A stretch of DNA of 64,000 nucleotides from Paenibacillus_AQ nitricinens (GTDB lineage: Bacteria; Bacillota; Bacilli; Paenibacillales; Paenibacillaceae), in contig NZ_CP183948.1 of the NCBI RefSeq assembly GCF_052056485.1, positions 4,526,001 through 4,590,000 on the forward strand, read 5' to 3'. Of the stretch, positions 1 to 9,896 are shown piece by piece (positions within the stretch are counted from its first letter, which is position 1; every line of letters begins with the position of its first letter). Under the pieces are notes generated by a model. The model made no database searches and had not been told where the DNA came from. It saw only the letters and a list, made by a program, of their open reading frames with translations. The position numbers and the translations under genes are program-made.

Positions 1-3000
1 ATGAACAAGTCTGCGCCCGGTACTTTCTAGTCGCAGCGTTGTCGCCCATAGCTCTTGCTCCAATTCACGCTTAGTGGTACGCATCAGCTCTGCACCACAC
101 GCAGCGAAGATAGCTTTTAAATTCCCTGCGTCCTCACGTAATAATGAGGGGTGGAAAGATTCCTGAAAATTTCTGGTGAAGGAGAAGCTAATCCGTTGAC
201 AGACATGATAGATCAGCTCCTCACCTTCATGAACAAGATCTCTGCTAGGACGTTCTTCTGTCTCTAATAGGGAAAGTCTCTTCATAGCTAGCTGACGACG
301 TTCTTGCATTTCTTTTAATCCTGCTTCACGCTCGTTTGCCGCCATGGAAGCGAGATTCTGCCACTCTTCCGCCCTGCGGCGAACAGATGCGATGCTCTCT
401 GCTGCTGCGTTAAGTGAAAGCTGAGGAAGTTCATCTCCCGCAAAACTTGATAAGGCTTGCTCAAAATGATGGAAACGGGAAGCCTCATAGCGATCATAAT
501 CATGCTGAGTTTTGCCTTCCAAAGCAAGCAAGCTAGAGAGTGCATAAATTCTCGGCGAGCGTAAGCCACCTGCACGTAAATTTTGAGCAACATGCTCTCG
601 AACCTCTTCCAGTTCATCTTCGCCTGAAGCAAGATCGGAAGCATTGATAATAAAGAACATTTTATCAAGTGCAAAGCTATCTTTAATTCGCCCCAGCTGC
701 GCAAGCAGACCTCGGTCTGCTTTTGAAAAGGCGTGGTTGTAATAGGTAACAAAACAAATCGCGTCTGCATTTTTCATGTAATTAAAGGTTACGCCGGTAT
801 GACGAGCATGCAATGAGTCGGCTCCTGGTGTATCCACGAGTACAATTCCGCTTTCGGTCAATGGACAGGCATAATACAAATCAATCCCCTGCACAAAACA
901 GGCCCGGGTCTCCTCCGCTACAAGGCCCCGGTATTCTTCTAAATCAACAGTTCGCACCGTTCCCAGCAAGGGCTCAGCTTCTGCCCAGCCAGCCGCTGCT
1001 GCTCTTAGAAATCCAGCGTGTGGCAACGCAGAGGGATGAACTCCCCGTGCTGGCAAACTTGCCAGAACTGTTGTCCATGAGTTTTGCTGTGGTTCGCCTA
1101 GTTGCAGCACACTGAAGGAATGGCAGATGTCATCCCAGAAATCTGCCATGGTCTTCATTGTGACAACCGCGGTGGCATGGCGGAAGTCACCTTCCGGCGC
1201 CAATATGCGGTTGACCGCAGCCGTGGCGGGATGTGGAGACACGGGCAGCACTTCTTCGCCGAGCAAAGCGTTGGCGAAGGAAGATTTACCCGCGCTGAAT
1301 GCACCGAACAGCGCAAGGGTAAAACGGCCGCCGGCGAGATCCTCCGCCCGTGCGGCCAGGCTCCGCGCCGCCGATGCCATCGCTGGCTCGCGGCGCAGCA
1401 GCTCTGCCGCAGCCGCCAGCGCGTCAGCGGCTGCCGATAGCCGGCGGCGGCCTCCCGCCGGCGAAGCCGTGCCCGCCGCCCAGCTTGCGGCGGCGGCACT
1501 TCCAGCCGCGACGCTTTGCAGCGGCTGAGCCTCCCGCGGTGCGGCGCTCTGCGCAGCCGCACGCGGGGTGACCCTCACCTCCGGCAGGATGCCGGGGGTG
1601 AGGGGCCGGCGCGGCGGCAGCAGCGCCGCGAGCTCGTGCGCGCGGGCGTCTGCCGCGCGGTCCAGCGCAGCTAGCGCGTCAACGGCGCGCGACTGCCGCG
1701 AAAGCGCCTGTTCGCGGCGCTGGAGTTCGGCACGCTGCTCATCCATGAGCGGTGGCAGCTTCGCTAACAGATCATCGCTCACCGCTAACGCGGCACGGCG
1801 GAACTGGCTCTTAATATCAGCCGCAAGTGTGCGGCAGAAATTGAGCAGTGCCTCGCCGCTATACCCCGTTCCCGGCTTAACTGCAGCCGCCAGCCACTCC
1901 TGGCTCACCGCCGGGAACCCTTGCTTCAGAGTCGTCTCCGCCTCCTCCTCCCATAGCCCGAGATTCTCCGCCCAATCACGTACCAGCTGAATCAAATGCC
2001 ATTCCAGCTGGGCGGAAACCTCTCGGGTCAACAGTCCTTGCCAGACTGCCAGTCGTTTATTTTGTTCCTTCTCCCGCCGTGCAGCCGTAGAGAATAACCC
2101 TAACCGAAACGTAGGGCTGACACTTTCCATGTAGCTTCCTGACGCCTCTCTTACATCTGCAGGCATTAGATTAGCATTATTAAGTAAGGTGTCTAGGCCA
2201 GTTCGCAAGCTCGCCCGTGACTGCTGAGGCAACCCCTCAAGTCGTTCCTTCTCTTCTTCGAGTGACTTCAGTTCATTCGTCACTGTCTCTGCATTCGTAC
2301 CTTCTAGTTCTTCAAGGAGAACTGTTCTTTCCTCCTGCTGATCTTCACGGAATGCAGTTAGAGAAGAATCCGCTGTATGATGAATGGAACGAGACAGACT
2401 ATATTGAAGTAGCTGCTCCTTTTGTACCAACAGTTCAGTTACAAGGCTGAGCAGATGATCCCAATGATTAAGAGGATGCTCTTTCTTTTTGAGAGAGGTG
2501 AATAGAATTCCCGCACAATGAATCCCCCATTGTTCAAAAGCATTTTCAAGCTGACGTTTATATTCCTCAATGGAAATCTCTTGTTCCCTGTGCTTGTCGA
2601 TCTGATTCACAATCAGATACAAAGGTTTACCCCAGTCACTAAGATTTTTGGCAAAGGCCAAATTATTCTCTGACTGTACATGGTTATAATCCATTACATA
2701 AAATACGACATCAGCTAAATGCAGCGCGGAGCGGGTCGCCGCCTGATGACCATCATCCGTCGAATCTACACCAGGTGTATCCAATAGTACGCCATCCTTG
2801 CCTAGCAATGGTATCTCATTCCACACTTCAATTGCGGAATATTCACCACCATTCCGACAGTATTCCTGTAATCTTTCTGGAGTTGTCTCTATAGGAGCAG
2901 GATCATTTTCACCTCCTTCAACTCTAGGATAAATAAGCACTCGTGGAACTCCACTGCGAATAGAGACAATATTCGCACTAGTAGGCACAGGTCCAGAAGG

Positions 3001-3228
3001 CAGCACTGAACTGCCGCAAAGAAGATTGATCATACTGGATTTCCCTGCCGAAAAATGTCCGCAAAAAGCAAGGGTCAGCTCATTCCCACCCTCTTTATGT
3101 AGTAAATCTTCATATATACGTTCAGAGCCTTCATCACCCCAGCGATGCATTAATCCACGCAACTGGAAAAGCAGCGATGCCGTTTCACTTAATGTCTCTT
3201 TCTCGATTCTAACCTGTTCCGCTCTCAC
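1..3228 (-). CDS. dynA: Double dynamin-like GTPase (DynA/YpbR family), 3' end outside window
   Basis: Large membrane-remodelling GTPase of the bacterial dynamin family, in which two dynamin modules are fused in one chain. The frame stays open for 1076 codons from 3228 to the window edge; B. subtilis DynA is about 1190 residues, so roughly a tenth is missing. Two P-loops are visible, GHFSAGKSS near residue 57 and GAFSAGKSS near residue 645, each followed by a DTPG switch motif (about residues 153 and 800). The start is a GTG at 3228 behind GGAGGTGG; the nearby ATGs run into stops within a few codons. An Ala-rich, very GC-rich linker (about 1340-1740) joins the two halves. Family role known: membrane tethering, fusion and stress or phage tolerance. 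Confident. Confidence 0.93.
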   Translation of the reverse strand, partial: MRAEQVRIEKETLSETASLLFQLRGLMHRWGDEGSERIYEDLLHKEGGNELTLAFCGHFSAGKSSMINLLCGSSVLPSGPVPTSANIVSIRSGVPRVLIYPRVEGGENDPAPIETTPERLQEYCRNGGEYSAIEVWNEIPLLGKDGVLLDTPGVDSTDDGHQAATRSALHLADVVFYVMDYNHVQSENNLAFAKNLSDWGKPLYLIVNQIDKHREQEISIEEYKRQLENAFEQWGIHCAGILFTSLKKKEHPLNHWDHLLSLVTELLVQKEQLLQYSLSRSIHHTADSSLTAFREDQQEERTVLLEELEGTNAETVTNELKSLEEEKERLEGLPQQSRASLRTGLDTLLNNANLMPADVREASGSYMESVSPTFRLGLFSTAARREKEQNKRLAVWQGLLTREVSAQLEWHLIQLVRDWAENLGLWEEEAETTLKQGFPAVSQEWLAAAVKPGTGYSGEALLNFCRTLAADIKSQFRRAALAVSDDLLAKLPPLMDEQRAELQRREQALSRQSRAVDALAALDRAADARAHELAALLPPRRPLTPGILPEVRVTPRAAAQSAAPREAQPLQSVAAGSAAAASWAAGTASPAGGRRRLSAAADALAAAAELLRREPAMASAARSLAARAEDLAGGRFTLALFGAFSAGKSSFANALLGEEVLPVSPHPATAAVNRILAPEGDFRHATAVVTMKTMADFWDDICHSFSVLQLGEPQQNSWTTVLASLPARGVHPSALPHAGFLRAAAAGWAEAEPLLGTVRTVDLEEYRGLVAEETRACFVQGIDLYYACPLTESGIVLVDTPGADSLHARHTGVTFNYMKNADAICFVTYYNHAFSKADRGLLAQLGRIKDSFALDKMFFIINASDLASGEDELEEVREHVAQNLRAGGLRSPRIYALSSLLALEGKTQHDYDRYEASRFHHFEQALSSFAGDELPQLSLNAAAESIASVRRRAEEWQNLASMAANEREAGLKEMQERRQLAMKRLSLLETEERPSRDLVHEGEELIYHVCQRISFSFTRNFQESFHPSLLREDAGNLKAIFAACGAELMRTTKRELEQELWATTLRLESTGRRLVH

Positions 3229-3472
3229 TGACTCTCCACCTCCACTGTTACCATCTAATCATGCTTTGATCCGTAGACGTTTATGCTTATGCAATGTTTA
3301 TACAGGTGTAATTTCTTTGATGTCACGCAGAACCTTTTTTTTATAAATAATAATTACAGTTTATCACCAGTTTGACACAAATTAAATACACACTACTTAC
3401 AAAATAACCTATCATCTCTTACGAAATGAGGTTATTCAAACATCTTTCTGCTATTATCGCTAGAAAAGTCAA

Positions 3473-3509
3473 AAGCAAAAAAGGAGCCAGCCCTAGGGCC
3501 GACTCCTTT
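3473..3509 (-). terminator. Intrinsic terminator
   Basis: On the minus strand GGAGTCGGCCC pairs with GGGCTGGCTCC around a short loop and is followed by a T tract. It lies just behind the unknown gene that follows nth and separates it from dynA. Confidence 0.85.
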
Positions 3510-3523
3510 AATCACTTCTAAAT

Positions 3524-3787
3524 TTATGCAGTTTCCGAAACAGGCAACAGAATTTCGAATACTTTTCCGTGCTGCAGAATAGTCAAACCACGAGATTTAT
3601 CTCTCATTACAACAACTTCAGGTTTCACTGACATACGCTCAAAATAGTGTTCAGGAACGTCACCGGAATGACTGATCGTGATTCCTTCTACTTCTTGCTC
3701 TTCGTTCTCTTCGAGTGGGCTTTCCACTACGCGGTCAAAAATATCCGAGAACACTTCAAAATTATCTGTGTATACAGAAATGCATTT
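3524..3787 (-). CDS. Small protein of unknown function downstream of nth
   Basis: Predicted 87-residue acidic protein I do not recognise. The frame extends upstream to a TTG at 3853 overlapping the end of nth, but that TTG has no ribosome binding site, while the ATG at 3787 follows GAGG and begins the better-behaved sequence MKCISVYTDNFEVF. It has no signal peptide or membrane segment and reads as a compact single domain rich in Glu and Val. It is probably co-transcribed with nth and ends at a good terminator. No function is inferred. Confidence 0.7.
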   Translation of the reverse strand, partial: KCISVYTDNFEVFSDIFDRVVESPLEENEEQEVEGITISHSGDVPEHYFERMSVKPEVVVMRDKSRGLTILQHGKVFEILLPVSETA

Positions 3788-3815
3788 CATCTCTATCCCA
3801 TCCTCTTCTTCAACT

Positions 3816-4496
3816 CTAACTTTTTGGCGTATGACCTTTAGCTTTCCTGACAACAGCTGTTTTCATACGTTTTTTGCCCTCTCGACATACATCAAGGAGC
3901 GGGCAAACTTGACATTTTGGGTTCTGTGCCTTGCAGTGATATCGTCCGAAAAAGATAAGCCGGTGATGAGTGATCGTCCATTCGTCACGTGGCACAGCCT
4001 TCATCAGCTTCTTTTCCACTTCCAGCACAGAATCTTTCCAGCCTGCTAATGCAAGTCGTTTAGCAACCCTCTCCACATGCGTGTCCACTGCAATGGCAGG
4101 AACTCCAAAAGCATTGGATACTACTACATTTGCAGTTTTACGACCTACACCGGGTAAAGTTACAAGCAAGTCATGAGCCTCAGGCACCTCGCCACCATAC
4201 TGTTCTATGAGTATAGAGCATAGGCTTTGGATATGCTTAGCTTTGTTACGATATAGGCCGATGCGCCGGATATCCCCCTCCAATTCCTCCAGCGGTACAG
4301 AAATATAATCGATGGGGGCTTTGTACTTTTGGAACAGGTCCACGGTCACTTTGTTCACCGTTGCATCCGTACATTGGGCTGATAACAGTACCGCTATCGT
4401 TAATTCAAAAGCGTTACTATGATTTAACTCGCAATGAGCATCAGGGAACAAGTTTCCAATCGTATCCAAAATGTGGCGGACCTCTGCAACTTTCAT
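3816..4496 (-). CDS. nth: Endonuclease III
   Basis: Base-excision repair DNA glycosylase/AP lyase acting on oxidised pyrimidines, 226 residues, the usual family length. The helix-hairpin-helix LPGVGRKTA carries the catalytic Lys120, and Asp138 sits in VDTHVERVAKRL. The C-terminal iron-sulfur cluster loop is intact, with Cys188, 195, 198 and 204 in C-x6-C-x2-C-x5-C spacing. In B. subtilis nth follows dnaD directly; here roughly 19 kb of other genes (envelope block, leuCD, proBAC and a sigma operon) lie between them. Confidence 0.97.
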   Translation of the reverse strand: MKVAEVRHILDTIGNLFPDAHCELNHSNAFELTIAVLLSAQCTDATVNKVTVDLFQKYKAPIDYISVPLEELEGDIRRIGLYRNKAKHIQSLCSILIEQYGGEVPEAHDLLVTLPGVGRKTANVVVSNAFGVPAIAVDTHVERVAKRLALAGWKDSVLEVEKKLMKAVPRDEWTITHHRLIFFGRYHCKAQNPKCQVCPLLDVCREGKKRMKTAVVRKAKGHTPKS

Positions 4497-4643
4497 AGTG
4501 TCCCCTCCACGGAGCGATTACGCTCATTAAAACTCACATGAGCGTGTCCTCTCTAATGTAAAGAAATATAAGCAAAGTCTGTATTATAACGTATGGTTTC
4601 ATACATTTCAAGAAAATACAACTCTTATACTTTCTTATATTTC

Positions 4644-4686
4644 AAAAAAAACGTCTTGACGCAGGCAAAGCTCCTGTGTCAAGACG
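4644..4686 (-). terminator. Intrinsic terminator of the SLH gene
   Basis: On the minus strand CGTCTTGACACAGG pairs with CCTGCGTCAAGACG (one mismatch), followed by eight T. It lies about 30 bases behind the SLH-protein stop codon. Confidence 0.92.
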
Positions 4687-4715
4687 GTGATTCACTCAGA
4701 AATCCACCATTGCTA

Positions 4716-7448
4716 CTATTGTTTCACAATTTCAACCACGATATCATTATTGAAATACATTATAATATTATCATTTTCTTTCAGAGATTGCACGGACAAT
4801 GTCGTATCTCCTTGATGAATATATACATTTGAAGCAAGCGTGAACTGATACTTATCGTTCAGATTAGCTCTCTTAGTCACCAATGAGTTCGTCGAACTGT
4901 CATAGCGAGAGAATGAACGAGTTAACTGTGGTAACACACGAATGACTGTCGCTCCATCCGTGTCTTTACGAATCTCCACTCTGTCCGCTGTTGTTAAGTT
5001 ACTAAGAGCAGTTGTTGTGGCGCCATCACGTATGATTCTAACCCCACCGCTTACAGCAAAGTTTTGTGCCGCTCCAGCATACTCTTTTACAACCAAATTA
5101 TTCGCTGCAGCATCGACTGAACTAATCTGACCCGTTGTAAGCTTAACTAGCTGAATAGCGAGCGGAGTGCTTCCATCAAAGGTTACATTAAGAAAATCCC
5201 CCGATTTCACAGCCGTAAGTTTTATACTTTCGCCTACTTCATTTGTTAATGGAATAGCATAAGGATTAATTTCACTGGTACCCCCATTCCATTTAATGCT
5301 CAAACGGTTGGTTCCAGAATTTACTGTTGCCGCTTCAACCTGAAGAACGGTCTTAACTTTCAGAACAGCTATTAAATCTTGACCAGCCGTTAACGAGGCT
5401 GTCACATAACTACCGACAGGAATATCCGTTACGGTTGGATTCGTTTTACCAAAAAGATCAATAAGCTGCGGAGAAGGCAGAGTCAAGCTCTGTCCATCAT
5501 TTAGCTTCAGAACTATAGTTCTTGCTGAAACATTAACAGCAGTAACGGTTCCTTCATACTTCGTAACAACTTCCAGAGACAATGCTCGTTGTCCGATTGC
5601 CTTTATATTTACCTTGCGATTCTCAGTCAATCTTGCACCAACACTGGTTAAGTTAGGCAATACACCTTCATAGGTGAGCTTTGTTTTTTCATCCAACTGA
5701 ACGACATGGGCTTTTTTATCAGTGTCCATAACCGTTAGAAGTTGCGTTTTACTATTATAATCAATAACTATCGCTCCACTAAACTGATCAATTTGACGGC
5801 TTAACACTTCAATCTTTATGACTTGATCGCTGCTGTTCAGCGTAAGCTGAATCTTGTCCCCACCGACTGTATCAGCTATAAGATCATCGGCCACAGCACT
5901 ATTCATGTTCGGTATAACAATTGCTGGCTTTGTAGCCAGTAGCTTAACTTCACGAGTTCCGTCCGTTTTTTTATAAACAACTGTGGAACTAGTCAGTTCT
6001 GTAAGTACACCCTGAACGGTCCGTTCAATACCTTCTGTCACTTCTAAAGAACGTATCACATTTTCTTTAACTGTATATTTGACAGCAGAACCTGTCTTCA
6101 ATTCTGCAGGTTGCAATACGGATGCTTGATAAGTGAATAATGAAGTTCCATCCTCCCATTTAAAGGTTTCTACCGTACCGGCAGCATTTTTAAACGTAAT
6201 GCTTTTCCCAGTAAGATCTATACTTTGAACGGTACCTGTTGTCGTTTTGTTAACTACCCCTGAAGTCACTTGAACACTGACCACTCTGTGTGATCCACTG
6301 TAAGTCTCACGTTGCAAAGTAACTACGCTGTCTGCTACCAGTGAAGCAGGTTCAATTGATGTCCCGTTTGCGTCTACAAAGGTAGTCGTTTCATCGTAGT
6401 AATATTCAGTGAACCCAGTAGCTGATTTCAGCCATAGCTTATTACCAGGTGCTACCATTGCGAAGCTTCCGGAAAGACTCTCCACTTGTTGTGTGGAGTC
6501 AGTCACTTCAACATAGGCTGCGTTATATGTCGCTCCAATTACAGTAACCTTTGTGTAAGGTTGGATATCACTTAGATTTATTCTGCTTTCAGAAGCGCTT
6601 GTGTAATAAGCGGTGCTCGCTCCCAGGGTATATGTAGAAGACTTTCCGTTATTAAACACGGTCAGTTTCCCGTCTTTCAATTGACTAATTGTTCCAGTGT
6701 AAGTGTTATCATACTCAAGTGTATTATGGGCCTCTGCCCGACTGAAAAAGGTCGCCAGCTGAGCACGGGTCACAGCCCCTTGTGGATCAAAGCGATTACC
6801 GTCAAGACCATTGGCTAATTTCAGATCAACAGCAACGTTGATATACCCTCTTTTGTTCGCAGATACTTTAGAATCATCTGCAAAGCCTGTCGGTTTAGTA
6901 GCCGCTATAGTTGCATCTGCACTCTTTCCAAGTGCACGAATTAACAGTTCAGAAATCCATTCTCGGGATGCTTTACGTTCTCCCCATGAAGTTTTCAGAT
7001 TATCTGGAGCCATTTCAGTCGCCTTATCAAGTAGGCCTTGTTGAAAGGCCAACACTACATAATCTTTGTAATAATTTGAAACCTTAAAATCAGTTGGCAA
7101 GGCCACAGCTGAAGAAGTATCCACTTTATCCTGCAACTTCATAAAACGTAATGCCATAAGCACAGCTTCCTGTTGAGTTACAGAATCTCCAGGGCGAAAC
7201 AAACCATTATTTCCAACCACAATTCCTTGTGATGCTAATTTATAAATATGCTTTTCAGCCCAGAAGCCTGTCTTCACATCGCTAAAAATACCTACAGATT
7301 GTGTAGTGGTTGTTGCTGCTGTCGTAGCAGCTGTATCTGCAAATACTGCGCTTGCGCTACTAAAAATCATGGTCCCAGCCATAACAGCCGATACTGCTTT
7401 AGTAGAATAAGCCTTCAATGGACGTTTTGACCTTTTTTGCGCGGACAA
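4716..7448 (-). CDS. S-layer homology domain surface protein
   Basis: Secreted cell-wall-associated protein of about 910 residues. A basic N-terminus and a hydrophobic stretch ending SASAVFADT form a Sec signal peptide. Three SLH repeats follow within about the first 230 residues (FSDVKTGFWAEKHIYKLAS..., a degenerate middle copy, and FADDSKVSANKRGY...), which normally bind pyruvylated secondary cell-wall polymer. The remaining 650 or so residues are beta-rich and repetitive (many short G-x-V/I-x-S/D segments), without a recognisable catalytic domain. I chose the TTG at 7448, nine bases after AGAGAGGGG; an upstream TTG at 7475 has no binding site. It heads an envelope-gene cluster and ends at a strong terminator. 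Confidence 0.9.
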   Translation of the reverse strand: MSAQKRSKRPLKAYSTKAVSAVMAGTMIFSSASAVFADTAATTAATTTTQSVGIFSDVKTGFWAEKHIYKLASQGIVVGNNGLFRPGDSVTQQEAVLMALRFMKLQDKVDTSSAVALPTDFKVSNYYKDYVVLAFQQGLLDKATEMAPDNLKTSWGERKASREWISELLIRALGKSADATIAATKPTGFADDSKVSANKRGYINVAVDLKLANGLDGNRFDPQGAVTRAQLATFFSRAEAHNTLEYDNTYTGTISQLKDGKLTVFNNGKSSTYTLGASTAYYTSASESRINLSDIQPYTKVTVIGATYNAAYVEVTDSTQQVESLSGSFAMVAPGNKLWLKSATGFTEYYYDETTTFVDANGTSIEPASLVADSVVTLQRETYSGSHRVVSVQVTSGVVNKTTTGTVQSIDLTGKSITFKNAAGTVETFKWEDGTSLFTYQASVLQPAELKTGSAVKYTVKENVIRSLEVTEGIERTVQGVLTELTSSTVVYKKTDGTREVKLLATKPAIVIPNMNSAVADDLIADTVGGDKIQLTLNSSDQVIKIEVLSRQIDQFSGAIVIDYNSKTQLLTVMDTDKKAHVVQLDEKTKLTYEGVLPNLTSVGARLTENRKVNIKAIGQRALSLEVVTKYEGTVTAVNVSARTIVLKLNDGQSLTLPSPQLIDLFGKTNPTVTDIPVGSYVTASLTAGQDLIAVLKVKTVLQVEAATVNSGTNRLSIKWNGGTSEINPYAIPLTNEVGESIKLTAVKSGDFLNVTFDGSTPLAIQLVKLTTGQISSVDAAANNLVVKEYAGAAQNFAVSGGVRIIRDGATTTALSNLTTADRVEIRKDTDGATVIRVLPQLTRSFSRYDSSTNSLVTKRANLNDKYQFTLASNVYIHQGDTTLSVQSLKENDNIIMYFNNDIVVEIVKQ

Positions 7449-7535
7449 TAGATTATTCCCCTCTCTATGACTCAAATAAATAGTATAGTTTAAAGTTCGT
7501 CAGTTAGATGCTTTTATCCTTTGTTGTAATAACAA

Positions 7536-8195
7536 TTAGCTATTATCTCTAGTCATAGGATGCATTAGATCAACATGACCCATCAAGCTTTCAACCTTTT
7601 CACCATCTACTAAAACTTCGATACTCTTCACTTCTTCAAATTGAAAATAGGTTTTGGCAAGTGAAGAAATCGCTAAGGACTCACCACCAGCACCTAACTG
7701 TGCTTCTTCCGGTTTATGGATATCCATCACAATTTGACCATCAACAAACTTTAACGATTTCAGTTCAATCTTGCCCCATAACGATACAAGGTCCGTATTC
7801 TCGTTGCTCTGCAATGCTTTGAACGTCTCTGTATATTTCTGGGCATCGTCAGAGAAGCTGATGCTAGTCTTAGCAGGAATCAAATCCATAACTTGTGAAT
7901 CCGTATAATATGCATCGATACTCTGGCTCTGTTTTTGCTTCTCATCTGCTACTGGCTTTGCAGTTGCCTGAGTTTCTTTGTTGCTGTTATCTGCTGTCGG
8001 TTGCGGAGTGCTAGCCACTTCGTTTCCTGATTCATCGCTTGGAGCCGGTGTACTTTCTCCCGCACCACTTACAACATTTGAAGGTTCTTGCTCCACACCA
8101 TTTGCTGGAGCCGCAGTAGGCTTGTCTCCACAGCCAGCAATCACTAGCAGAAGCAGTGTAGCGATTCCAATTGCACTCCATTTTTGTTTCATCAT
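7536..8195 (-). CDS. GerMN-domain lipoprotein
   Basis: Predicted lipoprotein of 219 residues: the signal segment ends in the lipobox VIAGC, so Cys22 would be lipidated. A Ser/Thr/Glu-rich, low-complexity linker (about residues 25-90) precedes a C-terminal domain beginning IDAYYTDSQVMDLIP and ending in a VEVLVDGEKVESL-like segment, which fits the GerMN fold known from spore-germination and sporulation lipoproteins. The start ATG lies nine bases after AGGAGG. It sits between the SLH protein and two cell-wall amidases, so a peptidoglycan or spore-envelope role is plausible but not shown. Confidence 0.82.
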   Translation of the reverse strand: MMKQKWSAIGIATLLLLVIAGCGDKPTAAPANGVEQEPSNVVSGAGESTPAPSDESGNEVASTPQPTADNSNKETQATAKPVADEKQKQSQSIDAYYTDSQVMDLIPAKTSISFSDDAQKYTETFKALQSNENTDLVSLWGKIELKSLKFVDGQIVMDIHKPEEAQLGAGGESLAISSLAKTYFQFEEVKSIEVLVDGEKVESLMGHVDLMHPMTRDNS

Positions 8196-8309
8196 TAATA
8201 AACGCCTCCTCTAGATGAATACGGGCAGACAGGTACCGCAAAACCACTTCTTGCCTTTTAAAATAAAAGCAGAAAGCTGACTTTGCGGCGCTCGTCTGCC
8301 ACTGGTCTG

Positions 8310-9749
8310 TTATTTTATACCCAAATATTCCTTAATCCCACTCACTATTGAAGCCGCAACTTTGTTTTGAAGTGCATCTGTAAAAAGCAATGCCTCATCT
8401 TTTTTATTGCTAAGGTATCCCACTTCAAGTAATACTGCAGGCATTTTCGTTTCGCGGATAACATGGAAATTCCCATAACGTACACCGCGATCGCTAAGTC
8501 CTGTAGCTTGAACAAGATATTTATGCATCACGTTCGCCAATGCTTTACTGGCTTCCCGTTGATAATACGTTTCTGTTCCACTAGCCGCAGAGGATCCTGA
8601 GCTATTGGCGTGTACAGATATGAATATATCAGCTTTTAGATTATTAGCCATAGCTGCTCTATCCTTGAGCTCCAAGAAAGTATCATTACTACGTGTCAGC
8701 ACAACGTCAATATTGCTTTCTTTTTTCAGCAATTCAGCTGTCTTAAGTACGATGGCCAAATTAAAATTCTTCTCGTATTTACCTGTAACACCCACTGCTC
8801 CCGAATCTTTAGCTCCATGCCCTGCATCTAATACTACTAGCTTTCTGCCGTTATTCCCCGGTTGTGTTGTAGTATCATCAGTACTTTCCGCATTTAGATC
8901 GATTACAACCAGCTTAGAATCGTCTCCAGTTACGGTAACGTTGTAATTCTTAGCATAGTTCAAATCGATTACAAAACGTACTGTATAAGGATTCGTGCTA
9001 TAAAGGGAGTAACGTACTCCTGATACATCGGGATAATCTTTCACTTCCAAGCTACCGTTTAGGTCAGGATCAAGGATCTGTCCTGTGCCAAATAGGTCTG
9101 AGAAGGTGGCATTAGGTAAATCAACAACTAACCGATTCGGCCCAGTCATCACTGTCACTTTTGGTACTGAACTACCCTCCATGGCAATGCTCAAACGATT
9201 TTCACTAAAGCTCACACCATTTACCATCGTTAAATTCTTAGAAGGATCTACCGGCGGTACAACCTCAGATCCACCATTTTCAGTATTTCCACCTGAACTA
9301 CCGTTATCATTTGAGGATCCTGGGGTAATAAGATACACACTCTTCTTCACGTTGTCCCACGAGACATTTAATCCAAACTGTTCACTAATGAACCGGATCG
9401 GTACAAGTGTCGTATTACTACGAAGGACAGGTGCTGTGGTAAGTGTTACTGTCTTGTCATCAACTGAGGCTATCTTTTGATTCACAACCAGTTTGATGAC
9501 CTTTCCTTGCTGTTCAATCGTTACCGTCTTGCTCTTCTGATCCCAACCCACGTTATATCCAAGGCTTTCAGAGATCAACCTTAACGGCACCATGATTGTA
9601 TCATTCACATTTTCAACCGGGACATTTTGCCCTGCGGTCAGCTCCTTGCCGTCCAGATAAATCTTGCTATTCCCGGCAGCAGCATGTCCGTTTTCAGGCA
9701 AAACAAATACTAAGAGCAACAAAAACAACATCAAACTGAATTTCTTCAT
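8310..9749 (-). CDS. N-acetylmuramoyl-L-alanine amidase with stalk and AMIN domains
   Basis: Secreted 479-residue cell-wall hydrolase cleaving the bond between MurNAc and L-Ala. Order of parts: signal peptide (about 1-24), copper-amine-oxidase-N-like stalk repeats (about 27-142, with VPLRLISESLGYNVGWD and VPIRFISEQFGLNVSWD), a Gly/Ser/Asn linker, an AMIN domain (about 175-285) and a zinc Amidase_3 domain (about 300-478). Expected zinc and catalytic residues are present: His in DAGHG, Glu in KYEKNFNL, His in SVHANS and the catalytic Glu in LLEVGYLSN. The next gene upstream is a paralogue with the same architecture. Confidence 0.93.
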   Translation of the reverse strand: MKKFSLMLFLLLLVFVLPENGHAAAGNSKIYLDGKELTAGQNVPVENVNDTIMVPLRLISESLGYNVGWDQKSKTVTIEQQGKVIKLVVNQKIASVDDKTVTLTTAPVLRSNTTLVPIRFISEQFGLNVSWDNVKKSVYLITPGSSNDNGSSGGNTENGGSEVVPPVDPSKNLTMVNGVSFSENRLSIAMEGSSVPKVTVMTGPNRLVVDLPNATFSDLFGTGQILDPDLNGSLEVKDYPDVSGVRYSLYSTNPYTVRFVIDLNYAKNYNVTVTGDDSKLVVIDLNAESTDDTTTQPGNNGRKLVVLDAGHGAKDSGAVGVTGKYEKNFNLAIVLKTAELLKKESNIDVVLTRSNDTFLELKDRAAMANNLKADIFISVHANSSGSSAASGTETYYQREASKALANVMHKYLVQATGLSDRGVRYGNFHVIRETKMPAVLLEVGYLSNKKDEALLFTDALQNKVAASIVSGIKEYLGIK

Positions 9750-9896
9750 TCTTCACCTCTAAATCTAGTATTCGCCTGTGAATGGCGATCGTGATGGCCT
9801 GTCTACGTCAACCTCAGACCTCTATTAGACGCTAATAATCTATAAAGGTTGCGAATATATTCCATAAAAATTGAGAAATCTCACCAACATCAAGCA

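Noticed and set aside
813..1990. Several plus- and minus-strand open frames of 70-140 codons
   Set aside because: All lie in the dynA coding region, which is continuous on the minus strand from 3228 to position 1; the GC-rich linker produces long false frames.
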